Source: Pardosa pseudoannulata
Taxonomy: Eukaryota; Arthropoda; Arachnida; Araneae; Lycosidae
DNA length: 64,000 nucleotides
Reading direction: 5' to 3'
Assembly: GCA_032207245.1 (NCBI GenBank)
Contig: JAGEOH010000217.1
Span: forward strand, 5,001-69,000
Below are positions 48,700-57,598 of this stretch, piece after piece. The notes beneath the pieces are model-generated. The model saw only the letters and a list, made by a program, of their open reading frames with translations, did no database searches and was not told the DNA's origin. The position numbers and the translations under genes are program-made. How positions within the stretch are numbered: the stretch's first letter is position 1; each line of letters opens with the position of its first letter.

Positions 48700-49453
48700 A
48701 TTGGAGTTTCTACTTGACGCTGCCGAGTGACAGTTCACGGAATATAAAATTTCGCATTTCTTAACTCGTTTGCCAACACCAATAGAGTTGAATGGAGGCT
48801 GGGAGGTGAAGTTTTCTATCCACATACATGGTATAATGGGAATTCGAGAAACAATTCTTTTTCGTATGATTTAGGCGATGGAAAAGTGTATGACGGAAAA
48901 ATCAGGGAAGGTTTTTATCAATCTGTAAGGGATATATTGCGAGCTGTTACTGATGCGGATGCGTTCGAGGGGAGAATAAAATTATCTTTTAATAGCATCA
49001 CAAAGTTAGTGAAAGTCGAAAAGGAGCTAAAATATTTTTTAAAGACAGTTTGGCACGAATGTTGGGATTTTATTCCACTTGGATCCGTTCCCTAACATCC
49101 GATTCAGTCCTTTCATAGCAGATTACAGAGTTTTAATGTTGTATACGGACATTATCGAACCTCAATTGGTATTTGCACCGCTATTAAGAATTGTAAATGT
49201 GACTGGAGAGGACGGAGATATGGTGTTGCAGCAAAACGATAAACCGCATTACTTACCTGTAAATCGCAAAAGGATAGAAACTTTAGAAATCGTTATAAGG
49301 ACGCACAACGGAGATTTGACGGCATTCGTACGTGAAACTACACTTTCATCAGAAATATCTTCCATGATGTACGTACCCTACCAATGTTGTCAAAAATCTT
49401 GTGAAAATTCTTATGTACAACAGGAAGTTCGCACCAGAGAAACTATGGTCTAG
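48700..49453 (+). pseudogene. Penton-like minor capsid protein, frameshifted
   Basis: Segments in order are 'FYLTLPSDSS' (48706), 'NGGWEV', 'YPHTWYN' near 48815, 'YDGKIREGFYQSVRDIL' (48886), then an open frame from 49079 with 'IRFSPFIADY', 'LMLYTDIIEPQLV', 'PLLRIVNV', 'KPHYLPVNRKRIETLEI'. This series is shared with the capsid vertex-type (single jelly-roll) proteins of arthropod Polintons, as I remember them. It would form the fivefold vertices of a particle. At least three frame changes (near 48725, 48885 and 49080) break it. Calling it penton rather than another virion protein is from memory of the family. Confidence 0.65.
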
Positions 49454-49454
49454 G

Positions 49455-49620
49455 GGGTTTACCCCTTTTTAAATCGGGTGCCAAAGCAATTATTTCATAG
49501 CGGGGTGGATTGGGTCAAGATGTCAAAGCAGCAGCTAAGCGAAGATTCAAAGCAGCTACTAAAATGAAAACTATGATTGGTTCTGGTAAAAGAAATAAAA
49601 AGAGGTCCCACCACTCGTAG
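49455..49620 (+). pseudogene. pX-like basic virion protein remnant
   Basis: Immediately after the penton-like gene lies a short lysine/arginine-rich stretch: 'GLGQDVKAAAKRRFKAATKM' then 'MIGSGKRNKKR' and a stop at 49618. This resembles the basic DNA-associated 'pX' protein that follows the penton gene in many Polintons. The N-terminal part ('GGFTPF', 'KSGAKAI') is in other frames. Its role would be packing DNA in the particle. Confidence 0.5.
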
Positions 49621-49645
49621 AGCTAAGACATTTTCTCTTAAAAAT

Positions 49646-50732
49646 ATGTCCTCTCTCATTGATCGTGTGTGAAATCGGAATTAGATTTGTTCCACCGACG
49701 CAGACAGCTATAGAAAAAGGACAATTTGTAAAATATCATCTTCTTGGTGGTCCCATAGAATTTAATATATCGGGTAGTGGACGATGCGGTTTTACCTGCA
49801 CATTCTTTATTTTCCCGAGTAGACATAATTCTGAACGAGAGAAATATCTCTTCTGCTAGTAACACATATCCCTACAGGGCCTATATTGAAACATTGCTGA
49901 ATTATGGGGAAGAGGCCAAGAAAAGTTTACTTAGCTGCGAAGCTTTCTTTAAAGATGAAGGGGTTAAAAACACGCTATCAATTAATTGAAAAAAGTCAGT
50001 CTGGACAACTACACTGTGACATTTTTCAACAGAATCGACTCCTGCTAAATTTAGTAGACGTGAAAATTAAAATGGTGCGGAGTAAACCTACCTTTTGTTT
50101 AATCTCCCCGAAAGCAGATGCAGATTATAAAGTAGTTTAGGAGCATGCTTCTATGTTTATTCGTAAAGTAAAAGTCAATCCTGGTGCTTCTCTTGGTCAT
50201 TTGAAAGCATTGAAAAATATCCCATAGATCGTATGCTCTGTAAGACGTACTCCATACTTTTTTTTATGCAAGTTTTTCTTTTATGCAAGATAATGTATTT
50301 TTAGGACATATGCCGAAAAGAGTGATTATCGCATGCGTAGAAAATGCTGCCATGAATGGACAATATATGCAGAATCCCTTTCTATTTGCTTATCATAATG
50401 TCAACTTCTTATCCATCTATGTAGACGGACAACCGCTGGAATTAAATTTCAAATCTAATAACTATATACGAGCATATTACTCTCTATTCAACGGTTTTGA
50501 TCAGGATAAGGGTATTTTTCTTTCCCGAGAAGAATATGCCAAGGGGCATGTATTGTATGCTTTCGACCTAACCCCCGATCTGTGTGATGGATCGCATTTC
50601 AACTTACAGCATCAAGGAAATTTAAGAGTGGAGATAAAATTTTCTGAAGCCATTACTAAAACACTCTATGCTAATATATGCCGAATTTCAAAATGTCATC
50701 GAAATAACAAAGTCACGTTACGTATTATGTGA
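49646..50732 (+). pseudogene. Major capsid protein (F54H12.2-like), frameshifted
   Basis: The start ATG at 49646 is followed by pieces of a protein family often labelled 'transposon-derived protein F54H12.2-like', the double jelly-roll major capsid protein of Polintons. They are 'FVPPTQTAIEKGQFVKYH', 'PIEFNISGSG', 'LFSRVDIILNERNISSASN', 'TYPYRAYIETLLNYG', 'LHCDIFQQNRLLLNLVDVKI', 'FIRKVKVNPG', 'QDNVFLGHMPKRVI', 'YAFDLTPDLCDGSHFNLQHQ' and 'GNLRVEIKFSEAI'. The last third (50283-50732) is open. Frame changes occur near 49690, 49770, 49985 and 50140, with small deletions; total length is below the usual size of about 450-500 residues. Confidence 0.85.
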
Positions 50733-50746
50733 TTTTGCAAATTAGG

Positions 50747-51193
50747 ATGGATAGTATACAATTACATCGAGCACTGTCTTTGAATGTTTACACGCGAAAA
50801 GCGTTTGTAGGAATTTTCGCAAGTGATCAGTTACCTCTTCGAATCCCTCACTATCCTGCCTGTTTCATTGCTAACGTAGATGCTGCTTCGGAATCTGGAA
50901 GTCATTGGTTGGCATTTTACTTATTTTCTCCTCATCATTTGGAATTTTTCAGTTCTTTTGGACATGAACCCTTCGATTTTCCGGGACCTATAAGGAATTT
51001 TGCAAGAAGATTTACCTATGTGAACTATAATGTGATGATCCTTCAAAGTAATGTCACAGCTGTATGCGGCCAATACTGTATTTTTTACTTGTATTCTAAA
51101 TGTCGTGGTCGTTCTCTAAACGATGTTTTATCCTATTTTGTTCCACATGAATTATGTAATGACAGAAATGTGTATAATTTTGTAACATTTTAG
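50747..51193 (+). CDS. Adenain-like maturation protease, open frame
   Basis: A cysteine protease of the adenovirus/Polinton type that trims virion proteins during maturation. The frame is open from the ATG at 50747 (148 residues); an upstream GTG at 50729 is less likely in a eukaryote, and the stop of the capsid gene lies 14 bases before the ATG. The catalytic His is in 'SGSHWLAFYL' and the Cys in 'VTAVCGQYCIFYLYS'. The position normally holding an acidic catalytic residue ('FFDSxG' in relatives) reads FFSSFG, so the triad may be impaired although the frame is intact. Neighbours on both sides are virion genes. Confidence 0.85.
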   Translation: MDSIQLHRALSLNVYTRKAFVGIFASDQLPLRIPHYPACFIANVDAASESGSHWLAFYLFSPHHLEFFSSFGHEPFDFPGPIRNFARRFTYVNYNVMILQSNVTAVCGQYCIFYLYSKCRGRSLNDVLSYFVPHELCNDRNVYNFVTF

Positions 51194-51261
51194 GATACGT
51201 GCACCCTTCTATCAATAAATATATTTAAACTGTATACTAATTGTTTTGTCTCTCATTTACA

Positions 51262-51873
51262 ATGGAATTTTTACAGCTTCAACACCCCTTCACGATGGTT
51301 TTAGCAGGTCCAAGTTCTAGCGGAAAAAGTTACTTTGTGCGTGATTTAATAAAATATAAAAAGGAAATGTTTTCTGTGATACCCGATAAAATAGTTTGGT
51401 TCTACGAAATCCATCAACCTCTATATGATCAAATATCAAATGTTACCTTTGTCGAAGGATTACCTAGTAAATATCGCGAATATTTGGGATCCAACACTCT
51501 CTTTATAATTGATGATCTAATGTCACAAGCTTCAAAAAATACAGATATGTTTACGAAAGGAAGCCATCATTTAAATATAAGTATTATTTTTATCGTTCAA
51601 AACTTTTTCCACAAAAAAAAAGAAATGCGAGAAGTAACTTTAAATGCTCACTATTTGTTGATATGTAAAAATAGACGTCAAGTCATGCATTTAGGGAAAC
51701 AACTTTTTCCTCGCCATGTGAAATATTTTCAAGAGGTATACGAAGATGCTACTGAAAAGCCATATTCTTATTTATTCGTAGACTTAAGGAGTGAAACTCC
51801 GGAAGACATGCGTCTGCGTACGGAAATTTTACCACATCAAACTCAGTACGTATATCAAAGGAAACACTTTTGA
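51262..51873 (+). CDS. A32/FtsK-type DNA-packaging ATPase, open frame
   Basis: A 203-residue P-loop ATPase. The Walker A motif is 'LAGPSSSGKSYF' (near residue 15) and the Walker B is 'TLFIIDDLM' (near residue 85). The 'SIIFIVQNFF' stretch fits the conserved Gln/Asn sensor of HerA/FtsK-type packaging ATPases of Polintons and large DNA viruses. It would pump the genome into preformed capsids. The start was chosen at the ATG in 'MEFLQLQHPF'; the frame extends to a non-ATG codon at 51241. It ends where the next frame begins. No lesion is visible. Confidence 0.9.
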   Translation: MEFLQLQHPFTMVLAGPSSSGKSYFVRDLIKYKKEMFSVIPDKIVWFYEIHQPLYDQISNVTFVEGLPSKYREYLGSNTLFIIDDLMSQASKNTDMFTKGSHHLNISIIFIVQNFFHKKKEMREVTLNAHYLLICKNRRQVMHLGKQLFPRHVKYFQEVYEDATEKPYSYLFVDLRSETPEDMRLRTEILPHQTQYVYQRKHF

Positions 51874-51917
51874 GTATAAATAGAGCGATTATTAAAAAGA
51901 ACGCATTACTTCACGAG

Positions 51918-52247
51918 ATGACTCTGAGCAAGGAACAAGTCGATCAATTACAATTATTACACAAGTGTCCTCAAAAATTGAGAAAAAAATTGTTACAAAA
52001 AATTGATAATAAGTGCATAAAAGCAATTTGCGAATGCTGTTTAAACACACTTCGAGGAAATGTTCTGTTGACAAACGAACAGAAAAAGTCTCTCTCTCGA
52101 CATAAAACAACTCTTCGAAAATTAGAGAATCGTAAAGTCTCTTTGGCGAAGAAGCGCAAGTTAATTGTTCAAAAAGGTGGCTTTTTAAATATTTTAATTC
52201 CGGCAGCTCTGAGTGTTCTAACAGGTCTCATTAATGGAGTTCGCTAA
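51918..52247 (+). CDS. Small Polinton virion-type protein with hydrophobic C-terminus
   Basis: About 109 residues from the first ATG; the frame opens earlier at a TTG overlapping the ATPase stop, so a lost upstream ATG is possible. The first part is basic and Cys/Leu-rich ('KLRKKLLQKI', 'CECCLNTLRGNV'), then 'LSRHKTTLRKL' and a C-terminus 'GGFLNILIPAALSVLTGL'. Proteins with a Gly-Gly-Phe-Leu hydrophobic tail of this kind are common in Polintons and adintovirus-like elements; a capsid-internal or membrane-acting minor protein is likely, but its role is not established to my knowledge. It overlaps the next gene by 14 bases. Confidence 0.75.
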   Translation: MTLSKEQVDQLQLLHKCPQKLRKKLLQKIDNKCIKAICECCLNTLRGNVLLTNEQKKSLSRHKTTLRKLENRKVSLAKKRKLIVQKGGFLNILIPAALSVLTGLINGVR

Positions 52248-52881
52248 AAAATTTGCACTCATTCCTCATGATCAAGTGAATAAACATATCCCCATGGAAA
52301 AAGATATATCTGATTTAGATAATCAAATGTCGAAAATTTTAAAAAGTTCCCTTAGTGAATATGAAAAAGTGCAAAAATATTATGAAATTTTACAAAAGAA
52401 AATGAATTTAGGAAATTTCAACTCACCGTGGAAGAGTGAAATGCAGCAATTACCTGCAGATGAAGAACTTCCTTCCAAGAAAATAAAACAAGAGTCACCT
52501 ATGTACGATGATGCTCTCATTTTAGACAGTGTACCTCAAAATATGTGAAAATATGCCTCGAATTTATTAGTTATGTTGAAAAATCATCCAGATAATATTA
52601 AATGGAATGACCGTGGTGAAATGTTATTCCGGGGAAAACTCTATGAAAATTCAAATATTACAGATTTGTTTAATTGGATATTTACAAATAAGAAGAAAAC
52701 TGTGAATGCTCAATCAGAATTTTCATCTATATTAAAAGAACTAAATGTACCACAACATTTTCTACGGAATAAATATTTTGAGAAAACAAATGTGAAACCT
52801 GAAAATGCCAATTCAGATCATGTAATACCCAATATCAAGAAAAAGAAGCGACAAGTTGTAAAATGGTCATCTTATAAATAA
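52234..52881 (+). pseudogene. Conserved Polinton protein of unknown role, one in-frame stop
   Basis: The ATG at 52234 overlaps the previous gene. The frame is open for 104 codons, meets TGA at 52546-52548 and continues in the same frame to 52881. The first part has 'ISDLDNQMSKILKSSLSEYE' and 'VQKYYEILQKKM'; the second has 'HPDNIKWNDRGEM', 'NSNITDLFNWIF' and 'LKELNVPQHFLRN' and a basic tail 'KKKKRQVVKW'. The same layout (a charged helical N-terminus, then 'I-x-W-N-x-x-G-E', then 'SNITDL') is known from Polintons of several animals. It is probably a virion protein. Confidence 0.75.
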
Positions 52882-53221
52882 AATTTCTTTTTCCCTAAAT
52901 ATATATTCCTTTGCTTTTTTTTCTATCATATAATACTACTTTTAAAATTTATATTGTATATTCATACATAAATCGTATTTTTCACCAAAATAAATTAGTA
53001 TTATTGTATAACTTTAACTGATAATATTCTGTAAATTAAACTCCTATAAATAATAAAATTCACACAGAACAATAAAGAAAACGGAATAGATGAAAAGGAA
53101 CATTAAATATTTATTAAATACATAAAATCACACGTTAGATATATCTTGTACAAATAATAACCTTTTATAATCATCTAGATTAAACTGTTTCACTGCATTA
53201 ACATTTAAAGTAGGTATTTCA

Positions 53222-53767
53222 CTACTTAAATTCATGGACATCTAACAACAACCATGCCCGCCATCCTAAAGATTTAAACTTATCTCCAATTGATTGATAC
53301 AAACAATCGTGATTAAGTTGAGAAAAACTGTCTACAATGCACCCTTGACAGTGATAAATGCTTTTTACCAAAACTCCCATACTTTCTTCTAAACACTTAA
53401 TGAAGAAATTAATTGTTTCTTCGTTATGACATATAGGAGGTGATACGTTTTGATAAGCATGTAAAAGTTTACGTGGTAATACATTTACCCATAACAATTC
53501 AATTACAGATGTTGTAATAGCATCTTCTAATTCAAGAAGTTTAAGTACTTCATACTGAGTTAATGTAATGAAGGGGGCTTTAACATTTATAGACTCGTTT
53601 CACTTACATTCATTTTGCTGTAAGTGTAAACCATCATTATTTAAACCAAGTAAGCAATTATTTACAATGAAAAATGAATCCTTATACAGAAAATTAAACC
53701 CATGAATTTTCTCACAGAAATAATACCATGTTAGTCCGTCTTTTCCCGAGTAGTTTGTAACGTCCAT
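53222..53767 (-). pseudogene. Unrecognised Polinton accessory gene, one in-frame stop
   Basis: A minus-strand frame of 181 codons from an ATG at 53767 to a stop at 53222, interrupted only by a TGA at 53600-53602. It starts MDVTNYSGKDGLTWYYF and contains several cysteines in the second half ('YHCQGC', 'PPICHNEE') and a C-terminus 'WRAWLLLDVHEF'. I do not recognise a family; no transmembrane segment or signal peptide is visible. It lies directly downstream of, and in the same direction as, the AlkB-like gene (53834-54437), with 66 bases between, so the two may share a transcript. The single lesion implies it was functional until recently. Confidence 0.6.
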
Positions 53768-53833
53768 TGAACTCTTTCACGCAACAAACGACGTTTTCAG
53801 TCAAATGGAAACATTTCCCTGGTAAAATGTCTA

Positions 53834-54437
53834 TTATCTTTTTGAAGACACTCTCCCATTCTCCAGCAAATCATCTATATTTCCAATTTTTCTCTTACAT
53901 GAAGGGTTAAGTTGATAGTTGAGTTTTCGAAACGTTAAGCTAATACGAGGCTCCACTATCTCAGGTTCTGCTGGTATTTCATGAGTCCAGTATTCGTTAG
54001 TGGGAGGGCTCATAATGAACATTGATCCGTGAGACGCATTAAAAGTAATGTCTTTATGATTCTTCCGTTTAAATATTAGTTGACGCATAACTCCAAAACT
54101 GAGAGTCACTATGGGTGTATTTTTATCCATGTCTCGCTCATTATCTTTGTGTGTACCGATTTTGGAGCTTCCATTTTCATAAAGATTAATAAGTACATAG
54201 TTGAAGGTATGTCCTCAACGTCTTCCTTCAGCTTTTGTAGGTACGGTGTCCAGGGCCAGAAAACGAGTAGGTCGACCCAGCATCGCCATACGCACAAATC
54301 TTGCGTACAGTTGTAAATGTACGTCCACAAATTTTCAAAGAATGAGACTTAAATGGAAGTTTATGCAGCTCTAAGAAAATGCTATCAACATTATAAAACT
54401 CTTCTACATATTCAACAGAAAATTCAGATTCATTCAT
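53834..54437 (-). pseudogene. ALKBH2-like 2-oxoglutarate/Fe(II) dioxygenase
   Basis: AlkB-family enzymes remove alkyl groups from DNA or RNA bases. Three overlapping minus-strand frames carry, in order, 'AYGDAGSTYSFSG' (the nucleotide-recognition lid region of ALKBH2/3), 'YVLINLYENG', the iron ligands His and Asp in 'GTHKDNERD', 'PIVTLSFG' and 'GSMFIMSPPTNEYW'. The distal His follows in 'WTHEIP' and the oxoglutarate-binding Arg in 'PRISLTFRK'. Every iron and oxoglutarate ligand is present. The closest likeness, from memory, is animal ALKBH2. Two apparent single-base deletions, near 54250 and near 54213, break the frame. The start was chosen at MNESEF; the usual N-terminal extension of ALKBH2 is missing. 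It lies between the virion and replication gene blocks, on the opposite strand. Confidence 0.85.
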
Positions 54438-54509
54438 TTTGAGACAGACTGAGAACTCAATGCAACAGCAACAGCAATAACTGATCGTGAAATGAGAGCT
54501 TTACTAAGA

Positions 54510-54511
54510 CT

Positions 54512-54555
<44 letters not shown>

Positions 54556-54655
54556 CATATATATATACATATATATATACATATATATATACATATATAT
54601 ATACATATATATATACATATATATATACATATATATATACATATATATATATACA
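54510..54655. repeat. TA-rich minisatellite (CATATATATATA units)
   Basis: Regular repeats of a TA run broken by CA every 14 or so bases, about ten units. It lies in the gap between the minus-strand accessory genes and the RING gene of the Polinton. Frames through it are artefacts. Confidence 0.9.
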
Positions 54656-54750
54656 TATGTGTGTGTGTTTCTCTTATCAAAGCTTAAGGATATCCCTAAA
54701 TGATATCAAGTAATTTTATCCATACATGTGAATAACAGGAAAATAACAAA

Positions 54751-54751
54751 T

Positions 54752-54799
<48 letters not shown>
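54751..54799. repeat. (CA)n(TA)n microsatellite
   Basis: A CA run followed by a TA run in the same intergenic gap of the Polinton. Confidence 0.9.
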
Positions 54800-55297
54800 C
54801 TTGTAGAATATTGACAGGAGCTTTATCATATACTCTATGGAAATCTATCATACACCCTATCAAAAATATAATATATGTGATAGTATATTTTAGGTATACA
54901 AAGAATTTTAGGAAATAACTTGGGTAAATAGGACTATTATTTCCTCGCAAACGGATACGAGAGTTATGCAGATAAATTTAAAAGGATGTGAGGAAGATCA
55001 AAATATGAGATACTGCTGATGAGTAAAATTACTTATCGTTTTAAAATAAGTATTGGAAATAACTAAGTAAATAAATAAGTATTAATAATAAGAGGATATG
55101 GGAGTGGTACACATAAAGAATTTTATTTACCCATTTAAATGAAGATGTTCTCAGAGATAGGAATTTATCTCTTTCCTGTCCGTTGGTTTGTTCTTAAATG
55201 GAAAAGCACAACATTTCTTTATAGATTGAAGGCTTTCAAATGTTGAAAGATAAGATTTCAACCCTTTTATGAATTATTGCTTCCGCTTTCCAACAGC

Positions 55298-55305
55298 ATA
55301 TAAGA
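55298..55305 (+). promoter_or_regulatory. TATA box of the RING gene
   Basis: ATATAAGAG lies about 60 bases before the ATG at 55359, with TCATTC-type initiator sequence about 20-25 bases downstream. It is a plausible early-type promoter for the RING gene and perhaps the genes to its right. Confidence 0.45.
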
Positions 55306-55358
55306 GCTGATCATTCATCCATTCTTTCTTGTTAAAAGCTTTCTTCATATTGGATACA

Positions 55359-56102
55359 ATGTCTTCAAATGATGAATCTCAAGTAAGTAATGTCTTATTT
55401 TATAGAAAGATATTTTATTTTCGAATATGTTAGTGAACAATTACCATTTCTATACTATTTTTATATTATGTTTCATTTTCATAAACTATTAATCTTTCGT
55501 TTGTTCTTTAAACAATCATTTTATTTAAAAAATATTACTAAAATTTATTTTATACTGCAATTTATTTTCATTTTTCTTTAAAGTATATTTTAGTGTAAAT
55601 GAATGTAATCAACATATTAGTTTAATATTACGTAAGAGGTAGGAAAACGGTAACCCTCGTGTCAAATGTGATGAAAGTTATAACAGAATATATATATGTA
55701 TCATATTTATTATAGTAGATATTACTCGATTGATTTATTGATTATATTTGTAGATGTCACAAGAAATTTTACTTGTTGATTTAACGGGAGATGATGATGA
55801 TGATATATCTGAAAATATATCATTAAATATGACATCGCTAAGTGAGCACATTGAAGATGATACTTGCGTCAACTGTGCTTAATGAAGTTGCATATATGTC
55901 ATCTATAGACTCGGAGGAAGAGAATAACTATGAACAAGATTATTTCAGGGAAGAAGGAGAATTATGCTCCATCTGCTTGAGGGGAGATACAGATTGTTTA
56001 GCTCCCTGTGGACATGAGTTTCACGAAATATGCATTGACAGATGGATAAATATTAATGCATCTTGTCCAAATTGTAGGAGAAGGTTTCGTCAGTACATGT
56101 GA
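55359..56102 (+). pseudogene. RING-H2 protein with SUMO-interaction-like motif, spliced, one frame break
   Basis: The predicted exon 1 (55359-55382) encodes eight codons ending at a GTAAGT donor; exon 2 starts at 55754 after TTTGTAG, in matching phase. Exon 2 opens with 'ILLVDLTGDDDDD', a strong SUMO-interacting motif (V-D-L-T followed by acids). A frame change between 55842 and 55880 leads into an acidic stretch and a C-terminal RING-H2 domain: Cys pairs 'CSIC', then 'CGHEFHEIC' and 'CPNC', with 10 residues between the first pair and the next Cys and the C3H2C3 order. The layout (N-terminal SIM, C-terminal RING) resembles SUMO-targeted ubiquitin ligases such as RNF4. Ligase function is inferred. 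The break may instead be a missed small intron. Confidence 0.7.
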
Positions 56103-56197
56103 TTTTAGTTAAATGAACAGCGAGTTAAAAACTGTATGCAGTTAAGAATCTATTTTACCCCTTCAAGTGCCTCATTTCGTTTTTTAATAGTTTATAG

Positions 56198-57496
56198 AAT
56201 TTGGACTTCCATTTCATGAAATTTTAAATGCTGCCGAAATTCCTGAAGAGGGGAATGTTTGGGATGATCCTCTACATTCTTCTCAACCTATACGCTAAAA
56301 ATTCAACTGTTACTCAAGTCGATGAAGTGGGGATATTTCCCCTAAAAGTACGGTTGATGTCTCGGGAAAGATATCGAACCCATCTCATGTAAGTACAGTC
56401 TTTCTACATTTTAAATAGTTGTTATATGAATTTCTTACATATACATTTAATTTTTGTTTTAAAAAAATGTATAAATCTCGATATTGCCCGTCTTTGAAAT
56501 TCTTATCTTTTTTTTCTGTTAGCATATATTTAAATAATTGTGTTTTATTCAAAGTTGATTTCAAGTAGAAATATGAGTTTAGTGAAAACGTCTATTTTAA
56601 ACTCCTTACAGATAGAAAACAATAATTTAAATATGAGATCATTCCTTTCGAAATAATTATCATAAATTTATTTTTCTTTATTTCAAGAAGGGGATAGGAT
56701 TTGAAGTGTGTGTGTTTATATATTTATTTGTTTTAAAAATTAATCATTGTATATATCCATACTTACTTGCGTTCACTTTAAATGAAAATTTAAGTGAAAA
56801 TAATATAGAGAGAATTTTATTATGATAAAAAATATTGAAAGTAGCATTTTTAATCTTTAATAGGTATGCAACTTCTGCCAAAAATCTTTCACTCGTGTGG
56901 ATAGTTTGAAACGACATCAAAATATACATAGTAGGGAGAAATTACATAATTGTTCTGTTTGCAAAGAGATATTTTTAAGGACAGACGACTTAGCTTACCA
57001 TATGTCTACACATACTCATATTCGGCCAACATGTGATGAATGTGATAAAACATTTGCTACACACAGAACCCTGAAGTATCATAAGCAAGGGAAACATTGT
57101 ACATCATCTAAACGTAAAAGTGCTCCCACACATTCTGCCTCGCCTAAACGAGACAAGAAATCAAAAAATGTTCAAAGTGTTTTTCACACTCACGAATTTT
57201 ACCCTAATCGGGATGTTAGTGAAGATTTGTATAAATTTTTCACAGAAGTACACTCGCAGATATACGAAGTTTTAGTATCCAATATGAATATGATGCACAG
57301 CATAAAATGGTATAGGACCATAGATGTCGAAATGAAGCGAACTGGTGTTGATGGTGAGCAAGAACATATAACTCATTTTCGAAATAATTGTACGATCGAA
57401 CTAATTCCAGATTTCATTACAAAACATATTGACGAGGGATTCTCTAAAATTATGAATTTACTCAACGAGGTTCTGGGTGGACATTACAAGGCATAA
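56198..57496 (+). pseudogene. C2H2 zinc-finger Polinton protein, spliced, stops in exon 1
   Basis: An upstream exon (56198-56388) follows TTTATAG and ends at a GTAAGT donor. It reads 'FGLPFHEILNAAEIPEE' but holds two in-frame stops. The intron 56389-56863 ends TTTAATAG and joins in phase to an open exon (56864-57496). That exon encodes three C2H2 fingers ('CNFCQKSFTRVDSLKRHQNIH', 'CSVCKEIF...HMSTH', 'CDECDKTFATHRTLKYHKQG') and a C-terminal domain ('RTIDVEMKRTG', 'ITHFRNNCTIELIPDF', 'HIDEGFSKIMNLL'). Fingers plus this domain directly upstream of the polymerase are usual for arthropod Polintons. A DNA-binding role in replication or transcription is likely. Confidence 0.8.
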
Positions 57497-57598
57497 AAAA
57501 AAAGCTGCAGTTGAGTATAGCAAAATATGTTCCTCTCCCCTAAATGAGAGAGAAAAAAGGCGAATAACGATAATAAATGTTTCATTTGGTGAAATGAA

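Noticed and set aside
55842..55947. Small intron with donor GTGAGC and acceptor TTTCAG that would join the SIM and RING parts of the RING gene
   Set aside because: Joining at these sites puts the RING domain out of frame, so a one-base lesion is the simpler reading.
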